Shown: positions 63,507 to 64,000 of the stretch, one piece after another | Position numbering within the stretch: position 1 is the first letter of the stretch | Layout of the letters: every line of letters begins with the position of its first letter | From: Alkalitalea saponilacus | GTDB taxonomy: Bacteria; Bacteroidota; Bacteroidia; Bacteroidales; Marinilabiliaceae | Length of the DNA: 64,000 nt | Direction: 5' to 3' | Assembly (NCBI RefSeq): GCF_900168165.1 | Contig: NZ_FUYV01000015.1 | Span: 1 to 64,000, forward strand | Made by a program: the position numbers and the translations under genes | Notes under the pieces: generated by a model | Told to the model about the DNA's origin: nothing | The model's input: the letters and a program-made list of their open reading frames with translations, nothing else | The model's database searches: none

Positions 63507-64000
63507 TCAGAAATACTTTTTACGGATGAAATATATGGGCCTGTCCTGACTCTCTTTATAGGTTCTGTAAATATATTCGCCTAAAACGCCTAAGAACGTT
63601 AGTTGTATGGATCCTAAAAAATAGATGCTTATCATGGTGGAAGACCATCCCAATGGCGCCCATCCGGTTATTTTTGATACCAGAACATGAATTCCTGCCA
63701 ACAGAAAAATAAAAACACCGGTTAAACCCAACCATAAACAGGCCCTTAATGGAAATTTTGAGAAAGAAAAGACTGCATCAGCTGCCAGTCCGAACAGGTC
63801 TGTTAGCGACATTTTTGATTCTCCTGAAGCCCGCTCCTGTCGTTCATAACTGATGCTGGTTTGCCTGAAACCAATGTAGCTTCTGAGACCCGGTATATAT
63901 CGGGTTTTCTCTTTCATGGTGAGCAGGGCATCTAATGCCTGCCGGTTTATCATTGAAAAATGACCCGTGTTTTCAATTTGGCTTAATCCGCTTGCTTCAG
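63507..64000 (-). CDS. GT2 glycosyltransferase, C-terminal part (cut by the window edge)
   Basis: The frame is open through the right edge. The visible 164 residues are the end of a polyprenyl-phosphate glycosyltransferase of the DPM1/GtrB type: GHFSMINRQALDAL, the region before YERQERASGESKM, then two transmembrane helices (about residues 70-92 and 105-130 of the visible part) and a basic tail IYFIRKKYF. It should charge undecaprenyl phosphate with a sugar for the GT39-like enzyme downstream. The catalytic Asp motifs lie outside the window. Confidence 0.88.
   Translation of the reverse strand, partial: EASGLSQIENTGHFSMINRQALDALLTMKEKTRYIPGLRSYIGFRQTSISYERQERASGESKMSLTDLFGLAADAVFSFSKFPLRACLWLGLTGVFIFLLAGIHVLVSKITGWAPLGWSSTMISIYFLGSIQLTFLGVLGEYIYRTYKESQDRPIYFIRKKYF

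Noticed and set aside
1-64000. CRISPR arrays, tRNA genes, prophage or integrative element boundaries
   Set aside because: I saw no regularly spaced repeats, no cloverleaf candidates, and no integrase, phage or conjugation genes.

Overview
The window comes from a Bacteroidota chromosome, most like the marine or sediment Bacteroidales/Marinilabiliales type. The evidence is a type IX secretion (T9SS)/gliding core operon (sprF/porP, gldK, gldL, gldM, gldN), a T9SS cargo protein, a TonB-dependent receptor with a carboxypeptidase-like N-terminal domain, S1 sulfatases with an anaerobic maturase, AT-rich intergenic DNA, and repeated promoters of the Bacteroidota type (TTTG, about 20 nt, then TAnnTTTG).

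Layout. 1-370: two tandem strong minus-strand promoters and a boxA-like site, so an rRNA operon probably begins just beyond the left edge. 0.7-5.2 kb: an S41 protease lipoprotein, an MlaE/MlaF lipid-transport pair and mannose-1-phosphate guanylyltransferase. 5.3-14.9 kb (minus): topA, a ureohydrolase-fold protein with a degraded metal site, then sprF/porP-gldK-gldL-gldM-gldN. 15.5-22.5 kb (plus): rsgA, two histidine kinases, and yceD-rpmF-fabH with a small membrane protein. 23-24.5 kb: a secreted beta-helix protein with a T9SS sorting tail. 24.6 kb: an IS4-like transposase remnant. 24.8-29.6 kb: anaerobic sulfatase maturase, divergent from two sulfatases, one Cys-type and one Ser-type.

29.7-40.6 kb (minus) is the most unusual part. 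It holds five six-bladed beta-propeller-like secreted or lipid-anchored proteins, a trypsin-like protease, an OmpA-domain protein, a duplicated 0.6-kb module encoding a small lipoprotein-like peptide plus an NVEALA-like leader peptide, and a third Cys-rich precursor-like ORF. Each precursor-like ORF sits directly upstream of a propeller gene. In both copies of the duplicated module, single-base lesions lie at or near the leader/mature junction. I propose a secreted-peptide/propeller system, with function unknown.

40.7-52.5 kb is mostly housekeeping and unknown genes: carB with a structured leader, two membrane proteins and a small lipoprotein of unknown role, a GNAT-like protein, a DUF2059 protein, an inositol-monophosphatase-family enzyme, a phosphotransferase-fold protein and a flavin-dependent oxidoreductase. 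52.8-58.8 kb (minus) looks like a small polysaccharide-use locus: a hexuronate-type MFS transporter, a two-domain rhamnogalacturonan acetylesterase-like SGNH protein, a TonB-dependent receptor, and an AraC-type regulator reduced to its two ends by an internal deletion. 58.8-64 kb: a DEDDh exonuclease, a complete MITE, a cupin lipoprotein, a YqaA-like membrane protein whose transcript looks leaderless, a small membrane protein, a GT39-like membrane glycosyltransferase with TPRs, and a GT2 gene cut by the right edge.

I found no CRISPR array, tRNA or complete rRNA gene, and no intact insertion sequence. Family names rest on reading the translated sequences; no database search was run.
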